DNA from: Thiohalobacter sp.
GTDB taxonomy: Bacteria; Pseudomonadota; Gammaproteobacteria; DSM-19610
Reading direction: 5' to 3'
DNA length: 7,365 nucleotides
Assembly (NCBI GenBank): GCA_027010005.1
Contig: JALVCM010000456.1
Coordinates: 1 to 7,365, forward strand
Below the pieces are notes generated by a model. The model did no database searches. It was not told the origin of the DNA and saw only the letters and a list, made by a program, of their open reading frames with translations. This document shows, piece after piece, positions 1 through 6,234 of this stretch. Numbering within the stretch: the stretch's first letter is position 1; the number at the start of each line of letters is the position of its first letter. The position numbers were made by a program, and so were the translations under genes.

Positions 1-587
1 TTATTACTGTCGACGGTGGAGAAGGCGGTACCGGTGCCGCACCTGTCGAGCTGACCAATTCAGTCGGTACACCATTACGCGACGGCCTGATCTTTGTCCA
101 TAATGCCCTGACCGGTAGCGGCCTGCGTGACAAGGTCCGCATCATTGCCTCGGGCAAGGTCCTGTCGGCCTTTCACATGCTGCGCCTGATGGCACTGGGT
201 GCGGATACCCTCAACTCGGCACGTGCCATGATGTTCGCCCTCGGTTGTATCCAGTCCCGGCACTGTAACCAGGACACCTGCCCGACCGGTGTCGCCACGC
301 AGAACCCGGCCCGCTACAGGGCACTTGACGTTGAGGACAAATCGGTCCGCGTAGCGAACTATCATGCCTCCATGATAAGCAACCTGACAGAGCTGGTAGC
401 GGCAGCCGGCCTGGAAAGGCTGGATGATCTCAGGCCCTGCCATATCCATCGCCGTGTCGACGGTACCGAAACACAGAACTATGCCGAACTCTATCCGTGT
501 ATTGCAGAGGGCTGCCTGCTGACAGATTCCGAGATACCGGAATGCTGGCGTAACGACTGGGATGAAGCCTCGGCAAACACCTGGTAG
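1..587 (+). CDS. FMN-binding glutamate-synthase-family protein (C-terminal part)
   Basis: The reading frame enters from the left edge (first full codon at 3) and ends at TAG 585-587, leaving 194 residues. It opens with the glycine-rich FMN/substrate-loop signature ITVDGGEGGTGAAP of the GltB-type barrel. The cysteine cluster follows, with Cys codons at 246, 264 and 279 (C-x5-C-x4-C, then PTGVATQ), which in glutamate synthases binds a 3Fe-4S centre. The tail has the H..V.G....Y.ELYP...EG.LL pattern of the stand-alone glutamate-synthase-like proteins. It lacks the long GltB C-terminal beta-helix (GXGXG) domain, so it is more likely a GltB2-like single-domain oxidoreductase than the large subunit of glutamate synthase. 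The substrate is not certain. It converges on the next gene with 14 nt between stops and no obvious terminator hairpin. Confidence 0.9.
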   Translation, partial: ITVDGGEGGTGAAPVELTNSVGTPLRDGLIFVHNALTGSGLRDKVRIIASGKVLSAFHMLRLMALGADTLNSARAMMFALGCIQSRHCNQDTCPTGVATQNPARYRALDVEDKSVRVANYHASMISNLTELVAAAGLERLDDLRPCHIHRRVDGTETQNYAELYPCIAEGCLLTDSEIPECWRNDWDEASANTW

Positions 588-601
588 CTCCCCAAAGCTG
601 A

Positions 602-1729
602 CTAGCGGTACTGGCGCAGGTACATCCACTCGAAGCCGCGTTTCGCCCAGTGAAACAGGCGGCTGGAGGGCAGAATAAAACTGCGCTTTTCTGTGCGGGC
701 CACCAGCATGCCTGCGGTACGACTGTCAACGATGCAGACCAGTTCTGACCTGAAGGTATTGTCTGGTGTTTTACCACTGAATTCGGCCATCAGATTGGTG
801 ACGGCCGTGTCTGCCTGCAAGTCCGCCATGTGGGCCTGTTTAGGCAGCCATTCCGGGCCCGGGAAGCTGCCGGAGTCACCTGCCACGTAGACCTTATCCT
901 GACCTTCCACCTGGCAATATGCATTGGCCTTGAGCAGACCACCCGGTGAGCGTGGCAGGTCCGTGTTGTCGAACCATTCATTACCGGTCATACCCGGCAT
1001 GAACAGAATCAGGTCGGCCTCGAACTCGCCACCCTCGGTCATGACCTTGCGAGCCTCAAAACCCTTCATCTTGTACCCCAGGTGGGTGTCAATATTACGC
1101 CGGGCCATTTCTTTCAGCAGCCCTTTGACAGCCTTCGGCCCGAGACGGGCGCCGGGCTTCTCCGCCGGCGTAAAGAAAATCAGCTTGAAGCGGTCACGCC
1201 TGCCCTGCCTGCGCAGCCAGCTGTCGATACCAAACAGAAACTCGAATACCGGGCCACCCCGCATGGCCGAGGGTTCCTTCGGGTTACCGGCAAACCCGAA
1301 GGCCAGTGTGCCTGACTCCATGGCCGCCAGCCGGTCGCGGATCTCAACCGTGGCAGCAATACCACCACAGGGCGTTATGCTGTGCTCAATGCCCGGCAGC
1401 TTGCGCAGAAAGCGCCCGCCGGAGGCAATGACAAGACCGTCATTGCTGACGTCTCCCTTTTGTGTAATTACCCTGCGGCCGTTGTCCTGCAGACCGGTAA
1501 CAGCAGCCTCATGGTAGTCAACCCGCATGCGCCGGAAGAAGTTGGCCAGCGGAATCACCAGGTCTTCCGGCTTGCGCAAGCCGGTCGGGATCCAGATGGT
1601 GCCAGGGAAATAGACAAATTCCGGTCTGGGGGCAATGACATCGATATGCAGACCTGCATCGGCTGCACGCAATTTCCGGATTGCCGTCAATGCGCCAAAA
1701 CCGGCTCCGATTACCGTGACTCGGGTCAT
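602..1729 (-). CDS. SQR-like NAD(P)/FAD-dependent oxidoreductase
   Basis: This is a 375-residue two-dinucleotide-binding-domain flavoprotein. The N-terminal Rossmann motif is VIGAGFGA (residues 6-13), the middle part reads VIASGG (100-105), and the C-terminal FAD motif is VYVAGDSGSFPG (280-291) followed by PKQAHMAD. The segment VYFPGTIWIPTG (39-50) and the aromatic/basic tail (about 357-375, HWAKRGFEWMYLRQYR) match sulfide:quinone-oxidoreductase-like proteins, whose C-terminus anchors to the inner face of the membrane. Cys121 and Cys332 sit where SQR has Cys128 and Cys356 (Acidithiobacillus numbering). The position of Cys160 reads SAMRGGPVFEF, with Arg in place of Cys. It may therefore not be a canonical sulfide oxidiser. 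The start is supported by AAAGGAG (1737-1743), 7 nt upstream. It is divergent from the gene at 1828. Confidence 0.88.
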   Translation of the reverse strand: MTRVTVIGAGFGALTAIRKLRAADAGLHIDVIAPRPEFVYFPGTIWIPTGLRKPEDLVIPLANFFRRMRVDYHEAAVTGLQDNGRRVITQKGDVSNDGLVIASGGRFLRKLPGIEHSITPCGGIAATVEIRDRLAAMESGTLAFGFAGNPKEPSAMRGGPVFEFLFGIDSWLRRQGRRDRFKLIFFTPAEKPGARLGPKAVKGLLKEMARRNIDTHLGYKMKGFEARKVMTEGGEFEADLILFMPGMTGNEWFDNTDLPRSPGGLLKANAYCQVEGQDKVYVAGDSGSFPGPEWLPKQAHMADLQADTAVTNLMAEFSGKTPDNTFRSELVCIVDSRTAGMLVARTEKRSFILPSSRLFHWAKRGFEWMYLRQYR

Positions 1730-1783
1730 ACCTGTTCTCCTTTCAGGAATCCGATAAAGCGATAACAGGGTTGATAATGTGCC

Positions 1784-1864
1784 AGGAGGTGTATCATGTC
1801 AAAACGCAGGAGACAAAGGCTGAAACCATGTCTGACCCACGTATCAATGAAGCTATCACATTGA
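1784..1864 (+). other. Possible 22-codon leader ORF with strong Shine-Dalgarno
   Basis: AGGAGGT (1784-1790) is the best ribosome-binding match in this region. It lies 5 nt before an ATG at 1796 that opens a 22-codon frame ending at TGA 1862-1864. The predicted peptide is very basic (MSKRRRQRLKP...). It overlaps the start of the downstream gene (ATG 1828) in a different frame. It could be a translated leader controlling the downstream gene, a decoy, or a remnant of another start. No homologue is known to me and expression is unproven. Confidence 0.3.
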
Positions 1865-3009
1865 TGAACCGCTTTGCTGCGCGTACCGGACTCACATCGG
1901 GACAACCGCACCGGCGCTACCTGTGGACAGACGCTTTCGCCGTTTGTAACTATCTCGGCCTGACGCAGGCTACCGGCAAGCAGGAATACACCGAACGGGC
2001 ACTGCAGCTGGTCGACCAGGTTCACCACACACTGGGGAGACACCGCGATGATGACCGGCGTTCGGGATGGATCAGTGGACTGGGTGAGCAGGCAGGTGAA
2101 CGGCATCCGACCCGGGGCGGGTTACGTATTGGCAAGGACTTGCCGGAACGCGCCCCTGACGAACCCTTCGACGAACGCCTGGAGTGGGACCGCGACGGAC
2201 AGTACTTCCACTACCTGACAAAATGGATGCATGCCCTCGACCAGGTGACACGCTCGACACGGCAGCCACTGTTCAACACCTGGGCACGTGAACTTGCACA
2301 CACCGCGTTCCATGCCTTCACCTACCTGCCCTCTCCTTCCTCGCAGTCTCTCAGGATGTACTGGAAAATGAGCATTGACCTGAAGCGTGTACTGGTCCCT
2401 TCCATGGGACAGCACGACCCGCTGGACGGCTATATCAGTAACCTGCAGCTGCGCGCAACAGCAGCAACCTTTCATCAGCTGTCCAGCGGGCCGGACCTCG
2501 AAGATGAAACCCGCCAGTACACCATGATGATCAGGCACAACGAACTGGCCACAGCAGACCCACTGGGACTGGGTGGCCTGCTGGTCGATGCCTGCCGGCT
2601 GCAACAGCTCATGCAGCAAGGTGTCACTGTGGATAGCAAGCTGCTTGATTGGCTGCTGGAATCCGCACGAAGTGGCTTGCACAACTATGTGCAGAGCGGT
2701 GAACTGCAAAGACCCGTCACGCACCGGCTTGCCTTTCGCGAACTGGGTCTTGTCCTCGGCCTGCAGGCGATGGAAGACCTCTACCAGACTGCTGACAAGG
2801 CAGGCAAACCGCTCCAGGCACTCGCACAATACCTGCCCCTGCGTGACGAGATCGAGGCAACCTGGCGCGACCCGGAACAGCAACATAACACCACCTGGGT
2901 CGAGCACCGTGACATCAACGAAGTGATGCTGGCGACAAGTCTCGTGCCGGACGGGTTTCTGGTGCTTTTACCACCTGATGCCGTCAAGGGTCAGGAAACG
3001 GTGCCTTAG
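1828..3009 (+). CDS. Conserved protein of unknown function, possible alpha-helical toroid fold
   Basis: This is a 393-residue soluble protein with no signal peptide or membrane segment. I do not recognise a characterised family. Aromatic and acidic motifs are spread along it: RYLWTDAFAVCNYLGL (30-45), HPTRGGLRIGK (93-103), EWDRDGQYFHYLTKWMHAL (119-137), SIDLKRVLVPSMGQHDPLDG (182-201) and TTWVEHRDINEVMLAT (355-370). Repeated helix-turn segments with conserved W, D, H and Y residues recall six-hairpin glycosidase or epimerase-like (alpha/alpha) barrels. This is resemblance only and I assign no activity. ATG 1828 was chosen because AAAGG (1815-1819) lies 8 nt upstream and the N-terminus then reads naturally. 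In-frame ATG 1777 (AGGG at 1767-1770) and TTG 1771 are alternatives. It is divergently transcribed from the SQR-like gene and ends 91 nt before the stop of the convergent gene at 3101. Confidence 0.75.
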   Translation: MSDPRINEAITLMNRFAARTGLTSGQPHRRYLWTDAFAVCNYLGLTQATGKQEYTERALQLVDQVHHTLGRHRDDDRRSGWISGLGEQAGERHPTRGGLRIGKDLPERAPDEPFDERLEWDRDGQYFHYLTKWMHALDQVTRSTRQPLFNTWARELAHTAFHAFTYLPSPSSQSLRMYWKMSIDLKRVLVPSMGQHDPLDGYISNLQLRATAATFHQLSSGPDLEDETRQYTMMIRHNELATADPLGLGGLLVDACRLQQLMQQGVTVDSKLLDWLLESARSGLHNYVQSGELQRPVTHRLAFRELGLVLGLQAMEDLYQTADKAGKPLQALAQYLPLRDEIEATWRDPEQQHNTTWVEHRDINEVMLATSLVPDGFLVLLPPDAVKGQETVP

Positions 3010-3100
3010 TCATGGCCAGAAGAAAACGCGCATAATAGTATTCCACACAACGAAATCAGGTAAGTACGCACCACATGACCGGGATGCAGGAAACGATACC

Positions 3101-3652
3101 TTATCCATTTTTCTCCACAATACGGGTTGGTTTCCCGTCAAGGCTCGTCTGGTTTTTTTCATGCCAGTACGCCCTTATCCCCTCTTCTCCCTTTTTGGCA
3201 GCCCAGTCGTTCAATTGTTCTCTCTCGCCGATATAGTCAAAAAATGGTACTGCCATACCGCATGAAGTCTGAACCAGATCGATGGAAAGGTCGAAGACCT
3301 GTCTTGCACCGGGAAGCGGATCGAACAAGGCAAAGAGCGCTTCCCATTCAGGATCTGTTTTATGAATAACCCTTGCCTCACCATATAACCGAAGAATCAT
3401 GGGATTGCCTTCAACCGCAGCAAACATCAGCGTCATACGTGGATTTTCCTGGACGTGAGCAGATGTTTCATTACCGCTACCCGTCACGTTCAGCCACACG
3501 ACTCTGTTCTTGCCGAGCACCCGCAACAAATCCATGCCCTTTGGCGAAATATTCACCCGGCCATCCGCTGCGGCGGTGCCTGTAAAGAATATTTTCTGCG
3601 CCTCGATAAACTTTTTCAGTTTGTCGGACAGTTCAGTATAACGCTGACCCAT
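3101..3652 (-). CDS. Pyridoxamine 5'-phosphate oxidase family protein
   Basis: This is a 183-residue split-barrel flavin-binding protein of the PNPOx-like superfamily. Recognisable parts are the first strands FFTGTAAADGRVNISPKG (22-39), VVWLNVTGSGNETSAHV (51-67) with the phosphate-binding Gly/Ser/Thr cluster, NPRMTLMFAAVEG (70-82) and the tail YWHEKNQTSLDGKPT (162-176). Members bind FMN or related cofactors and often reduce or sequester small molecules; true pyridoxine-phosphate oxidation is not implied. The start at 3652 was chosen over an ATG at 3676 because GGAGG (3660-3664) lies 7 nt upstream and the extra eight residues (MHHDGGDE) look non-native. It is the last gene of the minus-strand cluster, 63 nt after the GFA stop, so it may be co-transcribed or have a local promoter that I cannot identify. 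Confidence 0.85.
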   Translation of the reverse strand: MGQRYTELSDKLKKFIEAQKIFFTGTAAADGRVNISPKGMDLLRVLGKNRVVWLNVTGSGNETSAHVQENPRMTLMFAAVEGNPMILRLYGEARVIHKTDPEWEALFALFDPLPGARQVFDLSIDLVQTSCGMAVPFFDYIGEREQLNDWAAKKGEEGIRAYWHEKNQTSLDGKPTRIVEKNG

Positions 3653-3715
3653 TTCGTCGCCTCCATCATGGTGCATGCGTATCCAGTATCAAGTCTGACG
3701 ATGAGCGATAGCCTG

Positions 3716-4132
3716 TTATGTTTCCGGGTATTCGGCAAACGTGGGCAACCCACCGGCTTCACATGACCATTCAGCACGGGAGCCCTGGAATATCCGTGCC
3801 TCGGGCTTGATCCCGGGGTCGCTGTCCAGTGACCCGGCCGGGATAACCACCATACCCAGCTCCGGCACCCGTCTGGGCAGTGGACTACCACACTGCTTGC
3901 AGAACTGGCTGTAGAAACGCTCTGCATCCGGAATCTTGTAGTAACCCAGCAGTGACTCGCCTTTTAACCATTCAACGGTGTCAGCCTTGACCATAATATT
4001 GGTAGCATGCCCGGTGCCGGTCATTTTTCGGCAACGACCGCAATGACAGTGGTAAAACCGCAGAGCATCACCACTTACCCTGTACTGGACACTGCCACAC
4101 AGGCAAGCTCCGTTAAAATTCATTCCGGGCAT
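3716..4132 (-). CDS. GFA family (CENP-V/GFA domain) zinc protein
   Basis: This is a compact 138-residue protein of the glutathione-dependent formaldehyde-activating (GFA/CENP-V) fold. Numbered from an ATG at 4135, cysteines occur as C11-x-C13, C30-x-C32-x2-C35 and C79-x2-C82, the two metal sites of the family. The end (ARIFQGSRAEW...LPTFAEYPE) is the typical GFA C-terminus. The first-described member was proposed to help form S-hydroxymethylglutathione, but most members have no proven substrate. Tandem ATGs at 4135 and 4132 share one AGGAG. I prefer 4132 because it gives a 6-nt spacing against 3 nt for the first. The start lies inside the 3' end of the cupin gene (overlap about 20 nt), suggesting translational coupling. 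The glutathione-transferase-like gene across the divergent region fits a thiol-adduct theme, by inference. Confidence 0.9.
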   Translation of the reverse strand: MPGMNFNGACLCGSVQYRVSGDALRFYHCHCGRCRKMTGTGHATNIMVKADTVEWLKGESLLGYYKIPDAERFYSQFCKQCGSPLPRRVPELGMVVIPAGSLDSDPGIKPEARIFQGSRAEWSCEAGGLPTFAEYPET

Positions 4133-4448
4133 CATATTCTCCTGTTAAGGGTATAAAATCGAACGCACCGATACCCTGCACCACCAGGTACCGGCAAGAT
4201 ACCTCGCCCGTGTTTGTAACCTGATGCGGGACACCTGCAGGAATTAACTGCCTTTCACCCCGTGATAGCGTCTTGCGCGGGCCCCCTTCCAGGGTGACGG
4301 ACAATATGCCTTCCAGACAGTAACAATATTCCGATACATTCGAGTGATAATGTCGTTCGCCCGCTTGTCCGGGTGGCAGCGAAAACTCGGCCACCCGGAC
4401 ATCCGTTGTATCAATTAATAACAGTGGTTTGTCCTGTTGAAGTGTCAT
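4113..4448 (-). CDS. Small single-domain cupin
   Basis: This 111-residue protein carries both cupin motifs intact. Motif 1 is G30-E-R-H33-Y-H35-x4-E40 up to G47, and motif 2 is G64-x5-P70-x-G72-x2-H75-x3-N79. His33, His35, Glu40 and His75 are the expected metal ligands. With a single conserved barrel and little else it could be a small dioxygenase, isomerase or binding protein; the substrate cannot be called. Its ATG overlaps the hydrolase stop as ATGA (4445-4448), so translation is probably coupled. Its own 3' end overlaps the start of the GFA gene. There is no signal peptide, so it is cytoplasmic, unlike the lipoprotein encoded just upstream. Confidence 0.9.
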   Translation of the reverse strand: MTLQQDKPLLLIDTTDVRVAEFSLPPGQAGERHYHSNVSEYCYCLEGILSVTLEGGPRKTLSRGERQLIPAGVPHQVTNTGEVSCRYLVVQGIGAFDFIPLTGEYDARNEF

Positions 4449-5341
4449 TTGGCCACCGGATCACCCACCCCGGTCAGTCTGATGATAATCCCCTCCAGCG
4501 CCTGATTGAACGCATCAGGTTTCACCTGTGCCACGAAATGTCCGACACCCGGCACCATAACGACATGCGCATTGGGTGGCGGTTCCTTACCCGTGGGCGC
4601 CGCATTAATATTATAGAGCATGTTGGAAAACCGCTGCAGGTCTGCCGGGGCCTGATGTGCATTCCATTCAAACAATTCATACATGGCGCTGACCCCCACC
4701 TTAGGGTCGGCGGTTGAGAACTTGCTGACAATAGCATCAACAACAGCCGGATCAGCCTGTGGGGTAAACATGGAGTGCAGCATTTTGTCACTGGTTCCAT
4801 GGAAGTCTGTTTCAAACGGCTTCACAAATGCTGTAATCGCTTCCTGACTAGCCGGATATTCAAAAGGTGTATAGAAAGTATCGACACCCACGATCCCGAT
4901 GACGCGGTCACCCAGTTGTTTGGCCGCCTCCACCGCGACCGGCCCACCCATGGAATGCCCGACCAGGATGATGTTGCGGGCACCAACCTGTCTGACGACT
5001 GCCGCGACATCCTGACCGAAAGCCTGCATGGTATAACGTTGCCTGTTACTGCCCGACTCGCCGTGCCCGGCCAGATCCAGCCAGATGACCCGGTGATCCC
5101 GGGAAAAATACTCAATCTGCGCATCCCAGAACGTATGGTTACAGGTCCAGCAATGCACAAAGACAAGGGTTGGTTCACCTTGCCCACGCACGCCATAGAC
5201 AATCGGGCTGCCGTCAGCCGATTCAACCGTGGCTGTCGTCAGACGTTTATCATCCTGTACCTTAGCTGCACAGCCTGCCAGGGCAAGCATGGCCGTGAGG
5301 GCCAGAGCGGTCATCCATTTATTGTAAACCGTTGTTTTCAT
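4445..5341 (-). CDS. Lipoprotein alpha/beta hydrolase
   Basis: This 298-residue protein starts with a lipoprotein signal: a Lys near the N-terminus, a hydrophobic stretch and lipobox L21-A22-G23-C24. Ala at +2 predicts sorting to the outer membrane. The alpha/beta-hydrolase core follows: VHCWTCNHTFWD (62-73, oxyanion-hole region), WLDLAGHGESG (87-97), the nucleophile elbow VGHSMGG with Ser130, and the catalytic His268 in VPGVGHFV. The usual acid after strand 7 is not evident: the segment INAAPTGKEPPPN (245-257) has no Asp or Glu apart from Glu253. Asp154 (GVDTF, after strand 6) is a candidate replacement. The probable role is an esterase, lactonase or similar hydrolase acting in the periplasm. 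The start ATG overlaps the upstream stop as ATGA (5338-5341). Confidence 0.9.
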   Translation of the reverse strand: MKTTVYNKWMTALALTAMLALAGCAAKVQDDKRLTTATVESADGSPIVYGVRGQGEPTLVFVHCWTCNHTFWDAQIEYFSRDHRVIWLDLAGHGESGSNRQRYTMQAFGQDVAAVVRQVGARNIILVGHSMGGPVAVEAAKQLGDRVIGIVGVDTFYTPFEYPASQEAITAFVKPFETDFHGTSDKMLHSMFTPQADPAVVDAIVSKFSTADPKVGVSAMYELFEWNAHQAPADLQRFSNMLYNINAAPTGKEPPPNAHVVMVPGVGHFVAQVKPDAFNQALEGIIIRLTGVGDPVAK

Positions 5342-5673
5342 GAGAACCCATACTCCTTTTCTATTTTGCAGATTCGTACCGTAAAGTGTTGATACCAGTA
5401 AGTCCGTCCTTGCGAACGGGCCTCAGCATGTTCGGGATGATGCTTCCAGGCCTCAATCGAAGCCCGGTCCTTCCAGTAGGATACTGTAATACCTTTGCCA
5501 TCGACGCCACGTACCGAATCCATTCCCAGAAAACCGGGTTGTTGTGAAACCAGCGACAGCATCCGTTTTGCCGTTTCCGCATAGGCTTCGTCTTCCCCTT
5601 CCGACCTTAAGGACGTAAAGATAACCGCATACCCACCATCGGCTTCAATATTTCTTTCAGTATCACCTGTCAT
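5338..5673 (-). CDS. Antibiotic biosynthesis monooxygenase (ABM) fold protein
   Basis: This 111-residue ferredoxin-like protein has the pattern YAVIFTSLRSEGEDEAYAE (15-33), PGFLGMDSVRG (46-56), GITVSYWKD (61-69), EAWKHHPEHAEARSQGR (73-89) and WYQHFTVRICKIEKEYGF. This is the ABM domain found in quinol monooxygenases and heme-degrading enzymes such as IsdG/HmoB relatives; many members are uncharacterised. The start at 5673 is supported by AGAGGA (5684-5689), 10 nt upstream. An in-frame ATG at 5742 was rejected because it lies inside the remnant of the transporter gene and its extra residues read as a shifted version of that gene. Its start sits 7 nt after the former transporter stop. It is followed by an ATGA overlap with the hydrolase. 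The reaction is unknown. Confidence 0.87.
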   Translation of the reverse strand: MTGDTERNIEADGGYAVIFTSLRSEGEDEAYAETAKRMLSLVSQQPGFLGMDSVRGVDGKGITVSYWKDRASIEAWKHHPEHAEARSQGRTYWYQHFTVRICKIEKEYGFS

Positions 5674-5680
5674 AACATGG

Positions 5681-5945
5681 CTATCCTCTTTGTTTTTGTG
5701 TTGATACCCCGGCTCGACTGACGAACACGACACCGGCCGCAAGACTGGCTCCAGAATGCGACGACAAGAAAAAACGGCAGTGCAAACAGCATGCGCAAGG
5801 TCATCAGCGTAATCGCATCCAGCCCGGCGCTATAGCCATAGGCCAATTTGACCAATACCGCCTTGGCTGAAAAGCCCACCGCCGCGAGCAGCACCATAAG
5901 GCTGCCGACCAGCCACTGTTGAGCAGTTGATTGCACATTTTCCAC
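5681..5945 (-). pseudogene. EamA/DMT-type transporter remnant with large internal deletion
   Basis: The GTG start at 5945 has GGGGAG (5952-5957) 6 nt upstream. The first 65 codons encode two typical DMT/EamA helices: WLVGSLMVLLAAVGFSAKA (11-29) and ITLMTLRMLFALPFFLVVAF (45-64). After W65 (5751-5753) the frame turns into non-transporter residues. In another frame, the codons from 5752 to the TAG at 5681-5683 read GASLAAGVVFVSRAGVSTQK and two more residues. That is the last helix end and tail expected of an EamA protein. Intact members are about 280-310 residues, so roughly 200 codons are missing at about 5745-5755 and the two ends are out of frame. The original frame runs on to a stop at 5670-5672, overlapping the ABM start. 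A sequencing or assembly error is possible. Confidence 0.75.
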
Positions 5946-5976
5946 GTACGTCTCCCCGATCCAGGGTGGCCGGGGA
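5946..5976 (-). promoter_or_regulatory. Hairpin enclosing the transporter-remnant Shine-Dalgarno
   Basis: On the minus strand TCCCCG (5976-5971) pairs perfectly with CGGGGA (5958-5953), with a 12-nt loop that can itself form a short CCA/TGG stem. The 3' arm contains the GGGG of the SD GGGGAG used by the GTG start at 5945. Folding of the RNA would mask that ribosome-binding site. It may be regulatory or simply a consequence of GC-rich sequence. Confidence 0.35.
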
Positions 5977-6076
5977 TCTTGCTGCGAGAGAGAATGCTGG
6001 ACAGTCTGTTGCGGCGAGATCCGCGGCTGCCCTGAAGTGATTAATCGATATAGAACAACATCAGCACAGTCCGCGA

Positions 6077-6093
6077 TGGAAACGAGGTTTCCA
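6077..6093. repeat. Perfect 7-bp inverted repeat, 3-nt loop
   Basis: TGGAAAC (6077-6083), GAG, GTTTCCA (6087-6093). It is a perfect stem with a very tight loop and no following T run on either strand, so it is unlikely to be a factor-independent terminator. It could be a protein-binding site or RNA hairpin in the leader of the minus operon. Confidence 0.45.
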
Positions 6094-6094
6094 C

Positions 6095-6128
6095 CACAGT
6101 CGCATAATGACTATGGTAATGACTGTGT
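6095..6128. repeat. Tandem 12-bp repeat within a 7-bp inverted repeat
   Basis: Two adjacent 12-mers, TAATGACTATGG (6105-6116) and TAATGACTGTGT (6117-6128), agree at 10 of 12 positions. Outer arms CACAGTC (6095-6101) and GACTGTG (6121-6127) are perfect complements across 19 bp. The arrangement suggests a site for a dimeric or cooperatively binding regulator. No known operator is recognised. Confidence 0.4.
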
Positions 6129-6187
6129 TGAGGTGAGTGTTCATGTTTCAAAGATTAATTGGCCCGTCACCTGCCTGTCAAGCCCAT

Positions 6188-6234
6188 TTGTACTTTTATA
6201 ACATTACTTGTATGTACAACCATTTTGTTATAGA
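6188..6234 (+). promoter_or_regulatory. Probable marR promoter/operator with nested palindromes
   Basis: An inner dyad TTGTATGTACAA (6208-6219, arms TTGTA/TACAA) lies inside perfect outer arms TATAACA (6197-6203) and TGTTATA (6226-6232); the two centres are 1 bp apart. Such AT-rich dyads adjacent to their own gene are typical MarR operators. TTGTAT (6208-6213) and TATAGA (6229-6234), spaced 15 bp, form a possible -35/-10. Transcription would then start about at 6241-6243, practically on the marR ATG. Promoter placement is tentative; the symmetry is directly visible. Confidence 0.5.

Noticed and set aside
75..629. 184-codon open frame on the minus strand opposite the glutamate-synthase-like gene
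   Set aside because: It lies fully across a well-recognised coding frame on the other strand, has no family signature, and also overlaps the end of the neighbouring gene.
924..1517. 197-codon plus-strand frame opposite the SQR-like gene
   Set aside because: Ser/Pro/Arg-rich translation without motifs; the opposite strand carries a clear flavoprotein.
1765..1800. Sigma-54-like TGGCAC on the minus strand upstream of the SQR-like gene
   Set aside because: The matching -12 element (TTGC at the required spacing) is absent.
2122..2907. Long (261-codon) antisense frame inside the unknown-function gene
   Set aside because: The plus-strand frame has a plausible start and conserved-looking motifs. 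The antisense translation is Cys/Val/Gln-rich with no recognisable motif, a common shadow in GC-rich genes.
3010..3100. Possible terminator between the convergent genes
   Set aside because: I found no GC-rich stem followed by a T run on either strand in this 91-bp gap.
5674..5742. Upstream ATG (5742) extending the ABM protein by 23 residues
   Set aside because: The added residues come from the transporter remnant read in another frame, and a ribosome-binding site supports the start at 5673.
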